NCBI GenBank assembly: GCA_011192085.1
Contig: DUEQ01000133.1
Coordinates: 1 to 6,658 of the forward strand
Source of the DNA: Caldilineae bacterium
GTDB lineage: Bacteria; Chloroflexota; Anaerolineae; J102
Length of the DNA: 6,658 nt
Reading direction: 5' to 3'
The notes beneath the pieces are model-generated. The model was not told where the DNA came from, ran no database searches, and saw nothing but the letters and a program-made list of their open reading frames with translations. The translations under genes were made by a program, and so were the position numbers. This document shows positions 5,181-6,658 of the stretch, piece after piece (position 1 is the first letter of the stretch; the number at the start of each line of letters is the position of its first letter).

Positions 5181-6593
5181 TCAGCGTTTGCCCGCTTCCA
5201 CAATCGCCTCGACGATCTGTGCGTATCCCGTGCAGCGGCAGAGATTGCCCGTGATGGCCTGCATGGCTTCCTCGGGTGTGGGGTGGGGACGTTCGGCCAG
5301 GAGGCTGGCGGAGGACATGATGAAGCCGGGGGTGCAGTAGCCGCACTGCACCGCGCCGTCGTGCGCGAAAGCCTCCTGCACGGGGTGGAGATGGCTATCG
5401 TGGGCCACGCCCTCCACGGTGACCACCTCCGCGCCGTGGGCCCGGCCCGCGGGCGTGATGCAGGCCAGGACGCTGATCCCATCCAGCCACACGGTGCAGG
5501 CCCCGCATTCGCCCTCACCACAGCCCTCCTTCACGCCCGTGAGATAGCCCCGCTCCCGCAGCGCGTCCAACAGGGTGAGATGGGAGGCGTCGGGCAGGGT
5601 GACGACGCGGCCATTCAGGCGCAGGGTGACGTCGCTGTGTGCGGGCAGTTGGGTCGATTCGGGCGCGGGGGGATAATGTCCGTCCGTGTCGCCCCACAGC
5701 ATGACCGGATCGCCGATCCAGCCCTTGCGCTCCTTCCCTTCCGCCAGTTGCTCCAACGCCCGCCGGGTAATGACCGCGGCCAGATGTCGACGATAGGCCG
5801 CGCTCGCCCGCACGTCATCGATGGGGCTGATGGCTTCCTGAATGAGCTCGGTCGCCAGATCGATACGCTCGGGCGTGAGGGGGCCTCCGACCAGCGCCTG
5901 CTCCGCGGCCGCGGCCCGCACGATGATGGGCGCGACCGAGCCGAACGCGAGGCGGGCCTCCCGTACGATCTCGCCGTCGAAATCCAGCAGCGCAGCGATG
6001 TTCACCAGGCTGATGGCCTGGGTCCGCCGTAGCCCCACCTTGATAAACGTCCCCCGCGCGGTCTTGGGCGGGACGGGAAAGCTGATGTCCACGATCATCT
6101 CATCCGCGGCCAGCGCGGTCTTGCGCACTCCCAGGAAGAATTCGGGGAAGGTGAGGGTGCGGCGGCCGCGGGTGGAGGCCAGGGTGACGCGGGCGTCCAG
6201 CGCCCACAGCGCGGGGATGGCGTCGTTGGCCGGGGACGCGGTGGCGAGATTGCCAGCAAGGGTGCCGCGGTTGCGGATCTGCGGCGATCCCACCTCCCAG
6301 CAGGCCCGCAGCAGGGGCCAGGCGTGTTCGTTGATGATGGGGCTGGCCACGGCCTGGTTGTGGGTGACCAAGGGGCCGATGTGGACCTCATCCCCATCCA
6401 GCGTAATGGCGTCCAGGCCCGGTAGGCGGGAGATGTCGATGAGCGCGCGCGGGGGCGCCGCGCCCTGCTCGATTTCCACCAACACGTCGGTGCCTCCGGC
6501 CACGAGACGGGTCGGGCCCAGGGGCGTATGCGCGGCCAGCACGTCCAGGGCTTCATCGAGGGTTCGAGGGATGATGTAGTAGGAGCTGAGCAT
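5181..6593 (-). CDS. Fused FAD-binding and [2Fe-2S] subunit of a xanthine dehydrogenase/CO dehydrogenase-like enzyme
   Basis: This 470-residue protein joins two electron-transfer parts of a molybdenum hydroxylase. The N-terminal half is a CoxM/XdhB-type FAD domain with VAGGTDVLVEI (31-41) and GSPQIRNRGTLAGNLATASP (102-121), followed by the CO-dehydrogenase flavoprotein C-terminal domain (about 180-285). After a linker of about 35 residues comes a CoxS/XdhC-type iron-sulfur half. It has a plant-ferredoxin-type cluster (C358, C363, C366, C378) and an alpha-helical cluster (C417, C420, C452, C454). All eight Cys ligands and both flavin motifs are present, so it should pass electrons from a molybdopterin subunit to FAD. 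That catalytic subunit is not in the window: the gene downstream is convergent, so a partner must lie beyond 6658 or elsewhere. The order FAD then Fe-S is the reverse of XdhA and eukaryotic enzymes. The ATG at 6593 is preferred over an in-frame TTG at 6608 because a promoter-like pair overlaps the latter. The substrate is unknown. Confidence 0.93.
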   Translation of the reverse strand: MLSSYYIIPRTLDEALDVLAAHTPLGPTRLVAGGTDVLVEIEQGAAPPRALIDISRLPGLDAITLDGDEVHIGPLVTHNQAVASPIINEHAWPLLRACWEVGSPQIRNRGTLAGNLATASPANDAIPALWALDARVTLASTRGRRTLTFPEFFLGVRKTALAADEMIVDISFPVPPKTARGTFIKVGLRRTQAISLVNIAALLDFDGEIVREARLAFGSVAPIIVRAAAAEQALVGGPLTPERIDLATELIQEAISPIDDVRASAAYRRHLAAVITRRALEQLAEGKERKGWIGDPVMLWGDTDGHYPPAPESTQLPAHSDVTLRLNGRVVTLPDASHLTLLDALRERGYLTGVKEGCGEGECGACTVWLDGISVLACITPAGRAHGAEVVTVEGVAHDSHLHPVQEAFAHDGAVQCGYCTPGFIMSSASLLAERPHPTPEEAMQAITGNLCRCTGYAQIVEAIVEAGKR

Positions 6594-6599
6594 GAGCTT

Positions 6600-6628
6600 A
6601 TTGTGCAATCAGAGGGGGAAGAATGCAA
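6600..6628 (-). promoter_or_regulatory. Candidate promoter of the flavin/iron-sulfur gene
   Basis: On the minus strand TTGCAT (6623-6628) and CACAAT (6600-6605) are separated by exactly 17 bases. CACAAT ends six bases before the ATG at 6593. The -10 matches consensus at four of six positions and the -35 at three of six, so the strength is modest. The stretch upstream of the ATG is pyrimidine-rich and has no Shine-Dalgarno sequence. The spacing is the same as at lepB, which would again make the transcript leaderless. Bases 6629-6658 show nothing else that I can support. Confidence 0.4.
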
Positions 6629-6658
6629 GTTTGGTCGGAGCGGCTAAGATAGGCAAAC

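Noticed and set aside
5283..6032. Open frame of 249 codons on the + strand opposite the flavin/iron-sulfur gene
   Set aside because: The minus-strand product has all flavin and iron-sulfur ligands. The + strand product has no recognisable domain. The + frames at 5842-6579 and 5092-5340 are shadows as well.

Overview
The window is GC-rich bacterial DNA with tightly packed genes: five on the + strand (2-5001) converge with one on the - strand (5181-6593). No gene here fixes the taxonomy. The mix of a GT2 glycosyltransferase, an UPF0104-type membrane protein, a flavin/iron-sulfur molybdo-hydroxylase subunit, degenerate 7-bp intergenic repeats and few Shine-Dalgarno sites looks like a Chloroflexota (Anaerolineae-like) genome. 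That placement is inference, not shown by the sequence.

Layout. 2-1003: 3' part of a GT2 glycosyltransferase whose start lies upstream of the window. 1051-1127: eleven consecutive degenerate heptamers, the last of which supplies the ATG of the next gene. 1125-2084: multi-pass flippase-like (UPF0104/LPG synthase TM) protein. 2087-2095: a perfect extended -10 box (TGCTATAAT) six bases before the ATG of a type I signal peptidase (2102-2773), which suggests a leaderless transcript. 2770-3318: RpiB-family sugar-phosphate isomerase homologue joined to lepB by a GTGA overlap. 3341-3398: strong potential RNA three-way junction in the leader of deoC. 3422-4285: deoxyribose-phosphate aldolase (DeoC/DERA). 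4309-5001: metallo-beta-lactamase-fold hydrolase. 5002-5180: convergent intergenic region with a GC palindrome, a second heptamer-periodic tract and a possible terminator. 5181-6593 (-): fused FAD-binding and [2Fe-2S] subunit of a xanthine dehydrogenase/CO dehydrogenase-like enzyme.

The most interesting part is the rpiB-deoC pair. Both enzymes carry N-terminal extensions beyond the catalytic domain, and each extension begins with a short amphipathic helix of the kind that targets enzymes into bacterial microcompartments (BMCs). An RpiB-like protein together with DERA is the signature enzyme pair of the sugar-phosphate-utilising (SPU) class of BMC. No shell protein is encoded in this window, so the reading is of a cargo locus whose shell would be elsewhere. 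The RpiB homologue has Asp where the E. coli enzyme has its catalytic Cys. The DeoC extension also carries a C-x2-C-x3-C-x3-C cluster. The three-way-junction leader lies exactly between the two genes.

Likely transcription units: GT2 and possibly the UPF0104 gene; lepB-rpiB-deoC-MBL from the promoter at 2087-2095; and the - strand flavin/iron-sulfur gene from its own promoter near 6600-6628. Only deoC has a convincing Shine-Dalgarno site (AAGGAG). The other complete genes appear to rely on leaderless initiation, translational coupling or SD-independent initiation.
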